From Amycolatopsis xylanica (GTDB taxonomy: Bacteria > Actinomycetota > Actinomycetes > Mycobacteriales > Pseudonocardiaceae): a stretch of 64,000 bases of DNA. The translations under genes were made by a program, and so were the position numbers. The stretch lies in the NCBI RefSeq assembly GCF_900107045.1, contig NZ_FNON01000004.1, positions 186,001-250,000 of the forward strand, read 5' to 3'. The notes below the pieces were generated by a model, which saw only the letters and a list, made by a program, of their open reading frames with translations, was not told where the DNA came from and did no database searches. Below, one piece after another: positions 16,455-25,607 of this stretch (its first letter is position 1; each line of letters starts with the position of its first letter).

Positions 16455-17568
16455 AAGCCTCCAGCACGATCTTCGCCAGCACCTCGTCGGCCTCCCGGTG
16501 ACCCAGGCCCACCGCCGCGGCGCTCATCTTCTTCACCCGCTCGGCGTCGGTCACCAGCGGCACCACCAGCTCGGCCACCTTGGCCGGGGTGAGGTCACCG
16601 TCGGCGACCATCAGCGCCGCGCCCGCGTCGACCGCGGGCTGGGCGTTGATCGCCTGCTCGCCGTTGCCGTGCGGCAGCGGGACGAACACCGCGGGCAGCC
16701 CGACCGCCGACACCTCGGCCGCGGCCATCGCGCCCGAGCGGCACACGACGACGTCGGCCGCAGCGTAGGCCAGATCCATCCGCTCCAGGTACGGAACGGG
16801 CACATAGGCGGGCTTGCCGGGGAATTCCTGCACGACCAGCGTGTTCTTCGGCCCGTGCGCGTGCAGCACGCCGATGCCCGCGTCCGCGAGCTCCTTGGCG
16901 GCGCCGGACAGCGCGTCGTTGATCGACCGGGCGCCCTGCGAGCCGCCGAACACCAGCAGCGTCGGCGCGTCCGGGTCCAGCCCGAAGAACTCGCGAGCCT
17001 CGGCGCGCAGCGCGGGGCGGTCGAGCGAGGTGATCGAGCGGCGCAGCGGGATGCCGACGACCTCCGCCTTGGCGATCGGGGTGCCGGGCACGGCGACGGC
17101 GACGCGCGCGGCGAACCGCGCGCCGACCTTGTTCGCCAGGCCGGGCGACTTGTTGGCCTCGTGCACCACGATCGGCGTCCGGCCGCGGGCCGCGAGATAC
17201 GCGGGCAGCGCGACGTAGCCGCCGAAGCCGACCACGACGTCCGCGCCGACCCGGTCCAGCACGGCCCTGGTCTGCTTGACCGAATCGCGGACCTTCAGCG
17301 GCATGCGCAGCAGCTCGGTGGTCACCTTGCGCGGCAACGGCACCGGCGGGATCAGCTCCAGCTGGTAGCCACGCGCCGGGACCAGCTTGTTCTCGAGGCC
17401 TCGTTCGGTGCCCAGCGCGATGACCTTCGCGTCCGGGCGCAGCCGCATCACCGCGTCAGCGAGTGCCAGCGCCGGTTCGATGTGTCCTGCGGTGCCGCCG
17501 CCGGCGACCACGATCGTCGGCGCCTTGCCTGCGGCCGATCTCTCGGCACCCTTGACGGGCTCGCTCAC
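16444..17568 (-). CDS. murG: UDP-GlcNAc:lipid I N-acetylglucosaminyltransferase MurG
   Basis: A 374-residue GT-B glycosyltransferase. The N-terminal loop is VVAGGGTAGHIEPALALA, with VVGFGGYVALPAYLAA and VHEANKSPGLANK; the C-terminal donor site is LLVFGGSQGARSIND and CRSGAMAAAEVSAVGLPA. It converts lipid I to lipid II on the inner membrane face. ATG at 17568 overlaps the ftsW stop (ATGA). The N-terminal 16 residues precede the fold and are poorly conserved. Confidence 0.98.
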   Translation of the reverse strand: MSEPVKGAERSAAGKAPTIVVAGGGTAGHIEPALALADAVMRLRPDAKVIALGTERGLENKLVPARGYQLELIPPVPLPRKVTTELLRMPLKVRDSVKQTRAVLDRVGADVVVGFGGYVALPAYLAARGRTPIVVHEANKSPGLANKVGARFAARVAVAVPGTPIAKAEVVGIPLRRSITSLDRPALRAEAREFFGLDPDAPTLLVFGGSQGARSINDALSGAAKELADAGIGVLHAHGPKNTLVVQEFPGKPAYVPVPYLERMDLAYAAADVVVCRSGAMAAAEVSAVGLPAVFVPLPHGNGEQAINAQPAVDAGAALMVADGDLTPAKVAELVVPLVTDAERVKKMSAAAVGLGHREADEVLAKIVLEACGV

Positions 17569-19013
17569 TTACGACCTCTCCGTTTAACCTGACCGCGCGT
17601 TGCGGTCGATCTCCTGCCCGGTTCCCGGACCGACCGGCGCCGTTCCTGCGCCGGAGCGGGCCGCGCGACCCGCGCGGCGGGCCTGGCGGCCTTGCCGGTG
17701 GCCCGCACCGACCCCTTGCGCTTGGCCGGTGGGCGGTACGGGTCAGGGGCCGGGATCCGCAGCAGGCGTCCGAATTTACCTGGCCCCTGCGAACGCAGTG
17801 CGGCCACCGCCTCGGGTTCGTGCCGGGCCGCGTTGGCGAGGATGCCGAGGATCAGCATCGTCACCACCAGTGACGTGCCCCCGGCGGAGATCAGCGGCAG
17901 CGTGACCCCGGTGACCGGCAGCAGGCCGACCACGTAGCCGATGTTGATGGCGGCCTGCGCGACGAGGAACACCGTCAGCGTGCCCGCCACGATCCGGATC
18001 CACGGGTCGATGTTGCGGGTGGCGATCCGCAGGCCGACGATGGCGAGCCCGGCGAACAGGCTCAGCACGACCGCGCAGCCGATGAAGCCGAGCTCCTCGC
18101 CGATCAGCGCGAAGATGAAGTCGTTGTGCACGTTGGGCAGGTAGTTGTACTTCGACGGCCCCTGCCCGAGACCGCGGCCGAACAGCCCGCCGTCGGCGAG
18201 CGCGTACTTCGCCTGCAGCGCCTGGTACGAGGAACCCTTGGTGTCGGCGTCCGGCGAGAGGAACGAAAGCACCCGGTCGAGCCGGTACGACGAGATCAGC
18301 GCCAGCACGATCGCACCGGCGATACCGCCCGCGAAGATCACGCCGAACAGCCGTTTCGGCGCGCCCGCGAACCACAGCAGCGCGAACAGGACCACCGCGA
18401 GGGTGATGGTGCCACCGAGGTCGGGCTGCGCCATGACCAGCGCGAACATCAGCAGCGCGGCGGGCACCACCGGCACCATCAGGTGACGCCACTGGTTGAG
18501 CACGTTGTACTTCATCACCAGGATGTGCGCGCCCCACAGCGCGAGCGCCACCTTGGCGAACTCGACCGGCTGGAACGACACGAACCCGCCGATGTCGAAC
18601 CAGCCCTGCGAGCCGAAGTGCTTGCTGCCGAGCGGGGTGAGCACCAGCACGAGCAGCAGCACGCTGCCGAGCATGGCCATCGACACGAACTGCCTGATCC
18701 GCTTGAGCGGCACGCGCAGGCCGATCAGGAACACGATCGAGCCGATGATCACGAAGATCACGTGCTTCTTGAACAGGCCGTACGCGCCGGCGCCGGTCTT
18801 CGGGTCGACCGAGGCCACCGAGGACGCGGAAAGCACCATCACGACGCCGATCACGCCGAGCAGGCCGGTCAGCGCCAGCACCAGGTGGAACGAGGCGAGC
18901 GGCCGCGAGAGCCACGCGGTCAGCGCGGTCCGGAACGCCGTGAAGCCACGTTCCGCGCGGACCCGGCGGCGCCTTTCGGGACTGGCCTGTGGTTCCTGCT
19001 CAACCGCCGTCAT
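17565..19013 (-). CDS. ftsW: SEDS-family peptidoglycan glycosyltransferase FtsW
   Basis: A 482-residue polytopic protein (about ten membrane segments) from ATG 19013; the longer frame reads into murD and is not real. It has the FtsW/RodA motif YVVGLLPVTGVTLPLISAGG and a family GRGLGQGPSKYNYLPNVHNDFIF loop (given here as neighbouring blocks GRGLGQGPSKYNYL and HNDFIFALIGEELGF). The basic C-terminal tail (about 410-482) is long, as in Actinobacteria, where it may contact FtsZ or FtsI. It polymerises septal lipid II with FtsI. It overlaps murD by 14 nt. Confidence 0.97.
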   Translation of the reverse strand: MTAVEQEPQASPERRRRVRAERGFTAFRTALTAWLSRPLASFHLVLALTGLLGVIGVVMVLSASSVASVDPKTGAGAYGLFKKHVIFVIIGSIVFLIGLRVPLKRIRQFVSMAMLGSVLLLVLVLTPLGSKHFGSQGWFDIGGFVSFQPVEFAKVALALWGAHILVMKYNVLNQWRHLMVPVVPAALLMFALVMAQPDLGGTITLAVVLFALLWFAGAPKRLFGVIFAGGIAGAIVLALISSYRLDRVLSFLSPDADTKGSSYQALQAKYALADGGLFGRGLGQGPSKYNYLPNVHNDFIFALIGEELGFIGCAVVLSLFAGLAIVGLRIATRNIDPWIRIVAGTLTVFLVAQAAINIGYVVGLLPVTGVTLPLISAGGTSLVVTMLILGILANAARHEPEAVAALRSQGPGKFGRLLRIPAPDPYRPPAKRKGSVRATGKAARPAARVARPAPAQERRRSVREPGRRSTATRGQVKRRGRK

Positions 19014-20412
19014 GGGTGGGCTCCCCGGCGAGACGATGAACCGCCGAGGCGAACGCGTCACCGCGATGCCCGTAGCTGCGGAACATGTCCAGCGACGCCG
19101 CGGCGGGCGCGAGCAGGACGACGTCACCGGGACGTGCCATCCTGCTGGCCGAGTGCACCGCTGCGGTCATGGGGTCATCGTCACCCGAAGGAAGCGTCTG
19201 AAGGGGGACATCCGGCGCGTGTCGGCTGACTGCGGCGGCGATCACGGGTGAATCCACGCCGAGTAGCACAACACCGCGCAGCCTGCCAGCGATCGAAGCC
19301 ACCAGTTCGTCGACCGAAGCGCCCTTGAGCTGGCCGCCCGCGATCCACACGATATCGGCGTGCGCGTGCAGCGAGCCGCTCGCCGCGTGCGGATTGGTCG
19401 CCTTGGAGTCGTTGATGTAGCGGACCCCGCCGACCTCGGCGATCTCCTGCGCGCGGTGGGGCGCGGGCTGGTACTCGTGCAGGCCCTTGAGGATGTCCGC
19501 GGGCGAGACGCCGTGCGCCCGCGCGAGCGCGGCCGCGGCGAGCGCGTTGGCGACGTTGTGCGGACCGGCAGGGCGGACGTCGGCGAGCGTGCCGAGCTCC
19601 TCGGCCGCGTGCACGGGGTCCGGCACGAAAGCACGGTCCACCAGCAGGTCTTCGACGACGCCGAGCTCACCGGGCTTGGGCGTGTCCAGCCGGAACCCGA
19701 CCCGGACGGCCTCGGCTGAGGCGTTCTCGTCGGCGAGGCGCCGCGACCACTCGTCGTTCAGGTTGTGCACGACGTGCTTCGAGTGGGTGTGGATCTTGCC
19801 CTTGGCGCGGGCGTACTCGTCCATCGAGCCGTGCCAGTCGATGTGGTCCTCGGCCAGGTTCAGCACGACCGACGCGAGCGGGGCCAGCGTCGACGACCAG
19901 TGCAGCTGGAAGCTCGACAGCTCCACGGCCAGCACCTCACGGCCCTCGAGCACCGCGTCCAGCACCGCGTAACCGACGTTTCCGCAGGCCACGGCGTCCG
20001 CGCCGGAGGCACGCAGCATCGACTCCAGCATGCCGACCGTGGTGGTCTTGCCGTTGGTGCCGGTGATGGCGAGCCACACCGGAGGGTTCTCGCGGGTCTG
20101 GCCGATGCGCCAGGCCAGCTCGACGTCACCGATGACCTCGATGCCCTGCTCGGCCGCCGCGACCAGCAACGGCGCAGTCGGGCGCCAGCCGGGGCTGGTC
20201 ACGACCAGCGCGGTGCCCGCGGGTGGCTCGGACAGCCCCGGCATCAGCTCGGCACCCAGGCCGTCGAGCTCCGCGAGCCGCTCGGCGTTGCCGTCGGTGA
20301 CGGTGACCTGAGCGCCCTGCGCGGTGAGCGCGCGGACCACCGACTTGCCGGTGACCCCCGCGCCCGCGACCAGAACGTGGGCTCCCGCGAGCTTCCCCGC
20401 TTGAAGAGGCAC
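19000..20412 (-). CDS. murD: UDP-N-acetylmuramoyl-L-alanine--D-glutamate ligase MurD
   Basis: A 470-residue Mur ligase: VLVAGAGVTGKSVVRAL at the N-terminus, ATP loop ITGTNGKTTTVGML, AVELSSFQLHW, NLAEDHIDWHG, RYINDSKATNPHA and the C-terminal LLAPAAASLDMFRSYGHRG. It adds D-Glu to UDP-MurNAc-L-Ala. The start is GTG at 20412, four nt after the mraY stop. Confidence 0.98.
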   Translation of the reverse strand: MPLQAGKLAGAHVLVAGAGVTGKSVVRALTAQGAQVTVTDGNAERLAELDGLGAELMPGLSEPPAGTALVVTSPGWRPTAPLLVAAAEQGIEVIGDVELAWRIGQTRENPPVWLAITGTNGKTTTVGMLESMLRASGADAVACGNVGYAVLDAVLEGREVLAVELSSFQLHWSSTLAPLASVVLNLAEDHIDWHGSMDEYARAKGKIHTHSKHVVHNLNDEWSRRLADENASAEAVRVGFRLDTPKPGELGVVEDLLVDRAFVPDPVHAAEELGTLADVRPAGPHNVANALAAAALARAHGVSPADILKGLHEYQPAPHRAQEIAEVGGVRYINDSKATNPHAASGSLHAHADIVWIAGGQLKGASVDELVASIAGRLRGVVLLGVDSPVIAAAVSRHAPDVPLQTLPSGDDDPMTAAVHSASRMARPGDVVLLAPAAASLDMFRSYGHRGDAFASAVHRLAGEPTHDGG

Positions 20413-20415
20413 TGC

Positions 20416-21498
20416 TTATCCTCCGACGCCGAGTTGCTCGCTGTAGAACAGGCCGAGACCGAACATGCAGCAGATTCCGGACAGCAGCCAGAACCGGATG
20501 ATGACCGTGGTCTCCGCCCACCCGGCGAGTTCGAAGTGGTGATGGAACGGCGCCATCCGGAACAGCCGTCTCCTGGTCGTCCTGAACACCGCGATCTGCG
20601 CGACCACCGAGATCATCTCGACCATGAACAGGCCGCCGATGACGATGGCGAGCAGCTCGGTGCGGGTGGTCATCGACAGCCCGGCGACCAGGCCGCCCAG
20701 TGCCAGCGAACCGGTGTCACCCATGAAGATCTTGGCGGGCGCGGCGTTCCACCAGAGGAAGCCGACGCAGGCGCCGGTGGCCGCGGCGGCGACCACGGCC
20801 AGGTCCAGCGGGTCGCGGACGTTGTAGCAGGCGGGCTGGACGGCGTCGGCGCAGCTGAGCCTGGCCTGCCAGAACGCGATGACCACGTACGTCGCGAGCA
20901 CCATCGCGGCGGACCCGCCGGCGAGGCCGTCGAGGCCGTCGGTGAAGTTCACCGCGTTCGACCAGCCGGAGATCACGATGTAGCAGAAGATGATGAAGAA
21001 GACCGACGGGAAGGCGATCAGCGCCAGGTCACGCGTGTACGACAGGCTCTCCGACGCGGGGGTGAGCCCGTGCGAGTCGGCGAAGTTCAGCGCGAGGATC
21101 GCGAACACGATCGCGACGACCAGCTGGCCGACCAGCTTCGCGGTCTTGTTCAGGCCGAGGTTGCGCTGCTTGCGGATCTTGATGAAGTCGTCGAGGAACC
21201 CGACGACGCCCAGCGCGACCGCGAGGAACAGCACCAGCAGCCCGGACGCCGACGGCGCCGCGCTCTTGGAGCCGCTCATCCACTGGATGAGGTGCGCGAC
21301 GAAGTAGCCGACCACCATGGCGAGCACGATGGCCACACCACCCATGGTCGGCGTACCGCGCTTGGACTTGTGACCTGCCGGGCCTTCCTCGCGGATCTCC
21401 TGGCCGAAACCCTGCCGCGAGAACACCCTGATGAGATAGGGCGTGAGCAGGATGGAGACCAGCAGGCCCGCGGCGGCCGCGATCAGGATGCTGATCAC
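20416..21498 (-). CDS. mraY: Phospho-MurNAc-pentapeptide transferase MraY
   Basis: A 360-residue integral membrane enzyme with about ten helices. Catalytic and magnesium-site blocks are VGFLDDFIKIRKQRNLGL, NFTDGLDGLAGG, FMGDTGSLALGG and FHHHFELAGW. It transfers phospho-MurNAc-pentapeptide to undecaprenyl phosphate to form lipid I. The GTG start at 21498 overlaps the murF stop as GTGA. Confidence 0.98.
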   Translation of the reverse strand: MISILIAAAAGLLVSILLTPYLIRVFSRQGFGQEIREEGPAGHKSKRGTPTMGGVAIVLAMVVGYFVAHLIQWMSGSKSAAPSASGLLVLFLAVALGVVGFLDDFIKIRKQRNLGLNKTAKLVGQLVVAIVFAILALNFADSHGLTPASESLSYTRDLALIAFPSVFFIIFCYIVISGWSNAVNFTDGLDGLAGGSAAMVLATYVVIAFWQARLSCADAVQPACYNVRDPLDLAVVAAAATGACVGFLWWNAAPAKIFMGDTGSLALGGLVAGLSMTTRTELLAIVIGGLFMVEMISVVAQIAVFRTTRRRLFRMAPFHHHFELAGWAETTVIIRFWLLSGICCMFGLGLFYSEQLGVGG

Positions 21499-22994
21499 GC
21501 GTCACCACCGTTCGAGCGTTCTTGGGATTCTGGGGAGAGCTGTTCTGGGGAGAGCAGAGCGTCGGCCACCCGCCACAGCGCGGCGGCCTTGGAAGCCTTG
21601 ACGAGGACCACGTCCTGTGGCCGGAGCTGATCATGCAGTAACGCCACCGCGGCCTCGACGTCGGGTACCAGCATCGATTCCTCGCCCCAGGAGCCCTCCT
21701 GGGTGGCGCCCTGGTGCATCGCGGCGGCCTCCGGCCCGATCACGACGAGCTTCTTGATGTTCAGCCGGACGACCAGCCGCCCGATCTCGTCGTGCGCGGT
21801 CACCGAGTCCGAGCCGAGCTCGCCCATCACGCCGAGCACCGCCCAGGACCGGCGGCCCTCGCTCATCGACGCGAGCGTCTTGAGCGCGGCGCGCATGGAC
21901 TCCGGGTTGGCGTTGAACGAGTCGTTGACGATCGTGACGCCGTCGGCACGCGTGGTGACCTCCATGCGGCGCGCGGAGCGCCGCTCGACGGCCGAGAGCC
22001 ACGCGGCGACGTCCTCGACCGAAGCGCCGAGTTCGAGCGCGACAGCGGCCGCTGAGAGCGCGTTGCCGACATGGTGCTCACCGAACAGCGGCAGCTTGAC
22101 GCCTGCCTCACCGTCCGCGGTGATGAGCCGGAAGGAGGCACGGGCCTGGTCGTCGAGCGTCACGTCCGTCGCGCGGACGTGCGCGGACGCGCTCTCGCCG
22201 ACGAACACCACGCGGGCCTTCGTGCGGCTCGCCATGGCCGCGACCAGCGGGTCGTCGGCGTTGAGGATCGCGACGCCGTCCTCGGGCAGCGCCTCGACGA
22301 GCTCGCCCTTGGTCTTGGCGATGCCCTCGCGCGAGCCGAACTCGCCGACGTGCGCGGTGCCGACGTTGAGCACGACGCCGATCTTCGGCGGCGCGATCGC
22401 GGCCAGCTCGGCGATGTGCCCCGGCCCGCGCGCGGACAGCTCGAGCACGAGGTGGCGGGTGGACGCGTCGGCGCGCAGCGCGGTCCACGGGTGGCCGAGC
22501 TCGTTGTTGAACGACCCCGGCGGCGCGATGGTGGTGCCGAGCGGCTCCAGCACCTGCGCGATGAGGTCCTTGGTCGAGGTCTTGCCGGACGAGCCGGTGA
22601 CGCCGACGACCGTCAGGTGGTCGCCGGACAGCGTCTGCACGACGTGGCGCGCGAGCTTGGCGAGCGCGGCCAGCACCGAGGCGCCCGCGCCGTCCTTGTC
22701 ACCGGTCAGCGCGACCGAGCGCTCGTGCGCCTCGCCCTCGGCGAGTGGCGGCACGATGATCGCGGGCGCGTCGACCTCGCGGGCGGCGAGCACGGCGACC
22801 GCGCCGGACTCGATCGCCTTGGCGGCGAAGTCGTGCCCGTCGACCTTCTGGCCGGGCAGCGCGAGGAACAGGCCGCCGGGCGTCAGCTGCCGGGAGTCGA
22901 ACTCCACGGACCCGGTGACGCGTGGCGTGCCGTCGGTGTTGTGCAGACGGCCGCCGACGACCTCGGCGATCTCGGCCAGGCTCAGCTCGATCAC
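21495..22994 (-). CDS. murF: UDP-MurNAc-tripeptide--D-alanyl-D-alanine ligase MurF
   Basis: A 499-residue Mur ligase. It has the DSRQLTPGGLFLALPGQKVDG N-terminal block (shown by DSRQLTPGGLFLAL), ATP loop VTGSSGKTSTKDL, GNALSAAAVALELG and NDSFNANPESMRAAL. It adds D-Ala-D-Ala to complete the pentapeptide. The start is GTG at 22994 inside the murE stop (4-nt overlap), so murE-murF-mraY are translationally coupled. Confidence 0.98.
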   Translation of the reverse strand: MIELSLAEIAEVVGGRLHNTDGTPRVTGSVEFDSRQLTPGGLFLALPGQKVDGHDFAAKAIESGAVAVLAAREVDAPAIIVPPLAEGEAHERSVALTGDKDGAGASVLAALAKLARHVVQTLSGDHLTVVGVTGSSGKTSTKDLIAQVLEPLGTTIAPPGSFNNELGHPWTALRADASTRHLVLELSARGPGHIAELAAIAPPKIGVVLNVGTAHVGEFGSREGIAKTKGELVEALPEDGVAILNADDPLVAAMASRTKARVVFVGESASAHVRATDVTLDDQARASFRLITADGEAGVKLPLFGEHHVGNALSAAAVALELGASVEDVAAWLSAVERRSARRMEVTTRADGVTIVNDSFNANPESMRAALKTLASMSEGRRSWAVLGVMGELGSDSVTAHDEIGRLVVRLNIKKLVVIGPEAAAMHQGATQEGSWGEESMLVPDVEAAVALLHDQLRPQDVVLVKASKAAALWRVADALLSPEQLSPESQERSNGGDA

Positions 22995-24565
22995 ACGCTC
23001 ACCTCTTGGAATTTCCGGATGGCGGCCTCGAGCTCGTCGCGGTCGGAGAAGGGGTGCACGACCCCGTGGATCTCCTGGCCGCTCTCGTGGCCCTTGCCCG
23101 CGATGAACACGACGTCGCCGGGCTGGGCCAGCTCGACGGCGCGGTTGATGGCCTCGCGGCGGTCGCCGATCTCGACGACCTCACCGCCGTCCGCGGCTTT
23201 GCGCGCGCCTTCGAGCATCGCGGCGCGGATCGCGGCCGGGTCCTCGGAGCGCGGGTTGTCGTCGGTGATGATCAGGATCTCGCTGCGCTGGGCCGCGGCC
23301 TCCCCCATCATCGGGCGCTTGGCGGTGTCGCGGTCGCCGCCGCAGCCGAGCACGGTGATGATCCGGCCGTCGGCGCGGGCACGCAACGCGTCCAGGCCCT
23401 GCGCCACGGCGGCGGGCTTGTGCGCGTAGTCGACGACCGCGGTGAACGGCTGGCCCAGGTGGACCCGCTCCATCCGGCCAGGCACGGAGACGGTGGCGAG
23501 CCCGGTGAGGATGTGGCTCAGCTCGACGCCCGCGCTGTCCAGGATGGCGGCCGCGAGCACGGCGTTGGCCACGTTGAACGCGCCCGGCATCGGGATGGTG
23601 GCCCGCACCGGCGCGGCGGCGGGGCTGTGCAGCACGAAGTTCTGCTCGCCGGTCGGCAGGCTGACCAGCTCGGTCGCGTGCCAGGCGGCGCCGGCGTCTT
23701 CGACCGAGACGGTGACCGTGTGCGGCGTGACCAGCTTGCGGCCCCATTCGCCGTCGATCACGACGACCTCGGTGGTCGACCGGCCGTCGAACAGCATCGC
23801 CTTCGCCGCGAAGTAGTCGTCCATGTCGCGGTGGAAGTCCAGGTGGTCCTGCGACAGGTTGGTGAACGCGCCGACCGCGAACCGGGTGCCGTTGGCGCGG
23901 CCGAGCGCGAGCGCGTGGCTGGACACCTCCATCGGCACGTGCGTGACGCCCGCTTCGGCCATCACCGCGAGCAGCGCCTGCAGGTCCGGCGCCTCGGGCG
24001 TGGTGAACCCGCTGGCGAGCCGCTCACCCGCGATCCGGGTCTCGACGGTGCCGATCAGCCCGGTGGTCCGGCCAGCGGCGGCGAGGCCGGAGTCGATCAG
24101 GTACGCGGTGGTGGTCTTGCCCGAGGTGCCGGTGACACCGAGTACCGACAGCTTCAGCGACGGCTCGCCGTAGATCCAGGCGGCCACCGAGCCCAGCACC
24201 TGGCGGGGCTCCGGGTGGATCAGCACGGGGACGGGCGCGTCGCGGAGGAACCGCGCGCCGTTCTCGTCGGTCAGCACGGCGGCGGCGCCTGCGGCGATCG
24301 CGTCGGCGGCGAACTCGGCACCGTGCACCCTGGCGCCCGGCAGCGCGGCGAACAGGTCGCCGGGCAGCACGTGCTGACCGCGCAGCGTCGCGCCGGTCAC
24401 GGCCACCCCGCCGGAGTGGTCGGCCTCGGCGGACAGGCGTGCGTCGGCGCGAGCGAGCAGCGTCGTGAGCGCCACCGGTTCGATCCTGGCCGGGCGCGGC
24501 GGCGGGGCCACCGCCTTCACCGGGCTGTCCGGGACCCGCGCGTTCGGATCGTTGTTGACAGACAC
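22991..24565 (-). CDS. murE: UDP-MurNAc-tripeptide synthetase MurE
   Basis: A 524-residue Mur ligase from GTG 24565 (VSVNNDPNARV); an ATG at 24640 is an alternative, and neither has a strong ribosome site. It has ATP loop VTGTSGKTTTAYL, MEVSSHALALGR, NLSQDHLDFH, VVDYAHKPAA and ITDDNPRSEDP. The DNPR motif is the known marker for meso-diaminopimelate as the added amino acid, so the wall is predicted to be DAP-type. It begins the murE-ftsQ run and is separated from ftsI by a VOC gene and about 500 bp of repeats. Confidence 0.97.
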   Translation of the reverse strand: MSVNNDPNARVPDSPVKAVAPPPRPARIEPVALTTLLARADARLSAEADHSGGVAVTGATLRGQHVLPGDLFAALPGARVHGAEFAADAIAAGAAAVLTDENGARFLRDAPVPVLIHPEPRQVLGSVAAWIYGEPSLKLSVLGVTGTSGKTTTAYLIDSGLAAAGRTTGLIGTVETRIAGERLASGFTTPEAPDLQALLAVMAEAGVTHVPMEVSSHALALGRANGTRFAVGAFTNLSQDHLDFHRDMDDYFAAKAMLFDGRSTTEVVVIDGEWGRKLVTPHTVTVSVEDAGAAWHATELVSLPTGEQNFVLHSPAAAPVRATIPMPGAFNVANAVLAAAILDSAGVELSHILTGLATVSVPGRMERVHLGQPFTAVVDYAHKPAAVAQGLDALRARADGRIITVLGCGGDRDTAKRPMMGEAAAQRSEILIITDDNPRSEDPAAIRAAMLEGARKAADGGEVVEIGDRREAINRAVELAQPGDVVFIAGKGHESGQEIHGVVHPFSDRDELEAAIRKFQEVSV

Positions 24566-24683
24566 AGCACGAGAGGCTATCCGGTTCGCATTCGGGTGAA
24601 GAAAGGCGGTACGGCGTAGGCGGCCGACGATCTTCGCCATGGTATGAGACTCGCCAACCTGCCTTGCCGCGCAAGGAAAACCG

Positions 24684-25103
24684 TCAGCCCACACAGAATT
24701 CATGGCCCTCGGGATCCTTCATCACCACGAATCGGAGCAGTTCCGTGGCGACCACGGAACCACCGGCGGCCACGAGTTCGGCGACCTTGGCCTGGATGAC
24801 CGCCCACCGCTCGTCCGGCTCCCCCGGCCCGGCGACGCGGATGTCCATGTGCAGGCGCACCTTGCCCTGCTTGGGTTCCGGCACCCGCTGCAGGAACAGC
24901 GCGGGGCCTTCACCGTCCGGATCGTGCAGCCACGCCCCGTCGTTCTCGTCGTCGTCCGGCAGGCCGACGGCGTCGAGCCACTCCCGCCGCGTCTTGTAGG
25001 GCGCGGGCGGCGGGGCGTGTTCGTAGCCCAGCGCCAGATTCCAGAACTTCGCGAGTTCCACCGGATTCGCGCAGTCCAATGTCAGGTCGACACGGTGTGC
25101 CAT
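24684..25103 (-). CDS. VOC-fold glyoxalase-like protein inserted between ftsI and murE
   Basis: A 139-residue protein of the vicinal oxygen chelate fold (MAHRVDLTLDCANPVELAKFW, LGYEH, GEGPALFLQRVPEPK, FVVMKDPEGHEFCVG; each a separate block). ATG 25103 has a good GGGAGGG ribosome site. The C-terminal DPEGHEF is typical of glyoxalase/bleomycin-resistance relatives. The substrate cannot be predicted. It interrupts the dcw cluster and is flanked upstream by hairpin repeats, suggesting later insertion. Hydrophobic spacing is normal and the gene looks intact. Confidence 0.88.
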   Translation of the reverse strand: MAHRVDLTLDCANPVELAKFWNLALGYEHAPPPAPYKTRREWLDAVGLPDDDENDGAWLHDPDGEGPALFLQRVPEPKQGKVRLHMDIRVAGPGEPDERWAVIQAKVAELVAAGGSVVATELLRFVVMKDPEGHEFCVG

Positions 25104-25166
25104 CTCGCCCTCCCTAGGTCGATGTGGGAACGACGCTAGGCGAGGGGTACGACACTTTCCGTCGCC

Positions 25167-25605
25167 GCGGGATAAAGCCCGCTTTATCCCGCCTCTCAGC
25201 AGGCCCCGGTCGTGAGTGGTACGGCCGGTTCTAACCGGCGAAAACACTCACGACCCCTTTCGGCTGCTTCGTCCGCCAGGGGCGCGGTCCGGCGAGCGAG
25301 GGCCCCCTTCACTCGCCTCCGTGGGGTGAAGGCCTAATTCGACCGTATATACGGGTGAGGGCCACCCTCACCCACTCGGCTCGGGCGAGGGAGGCCCTGA
25401 CCCACACCGAGTGTGGATGAAGGCTCCCCTCATACCTGGCCAGTGGACAAGCGGGTTGACTGTGGAGGTTTTGCGTCGTTGAACGACCCATTTCCCACTC
25501 AGTCAGGCTGCTTGACCAAGCCGATCAGGTCGTGAGTGATGGTGACGGTTAGAACCGTCGGCGACACTCACGACCCACCCGGGATAAAGCCCGCTTTATC
25601 CCGGG
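25167..25605. repeat. Hairpin cluster in the ftsI-murE gap
   Basis: A 500-bp gene-free gap packed with inverted repeats. Family A copies: 25167-25192 and 25578-25605 (arms GGGATAAAGC/GCTTTATCCC, the second extended by CCC/GGG and only 2 nt past the ftsI stop). Family B copies: 25208-25255 and 25528-25575 (GGTCGTGAGTG...CACTCACGACC). A perfect 9-3-9 mini-hairpin is at 25353-25373 (GGGTGAGGG-CCA-CCCTCACCC), with imperfect relatives at about 25290-25318 and 25415-25433. A half-related block, GCGTCGTTGAACGAC, is at about 25472-25488. No gene is supported here. Confidence 0.85.
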
Positions 25606-25607
25606 CG

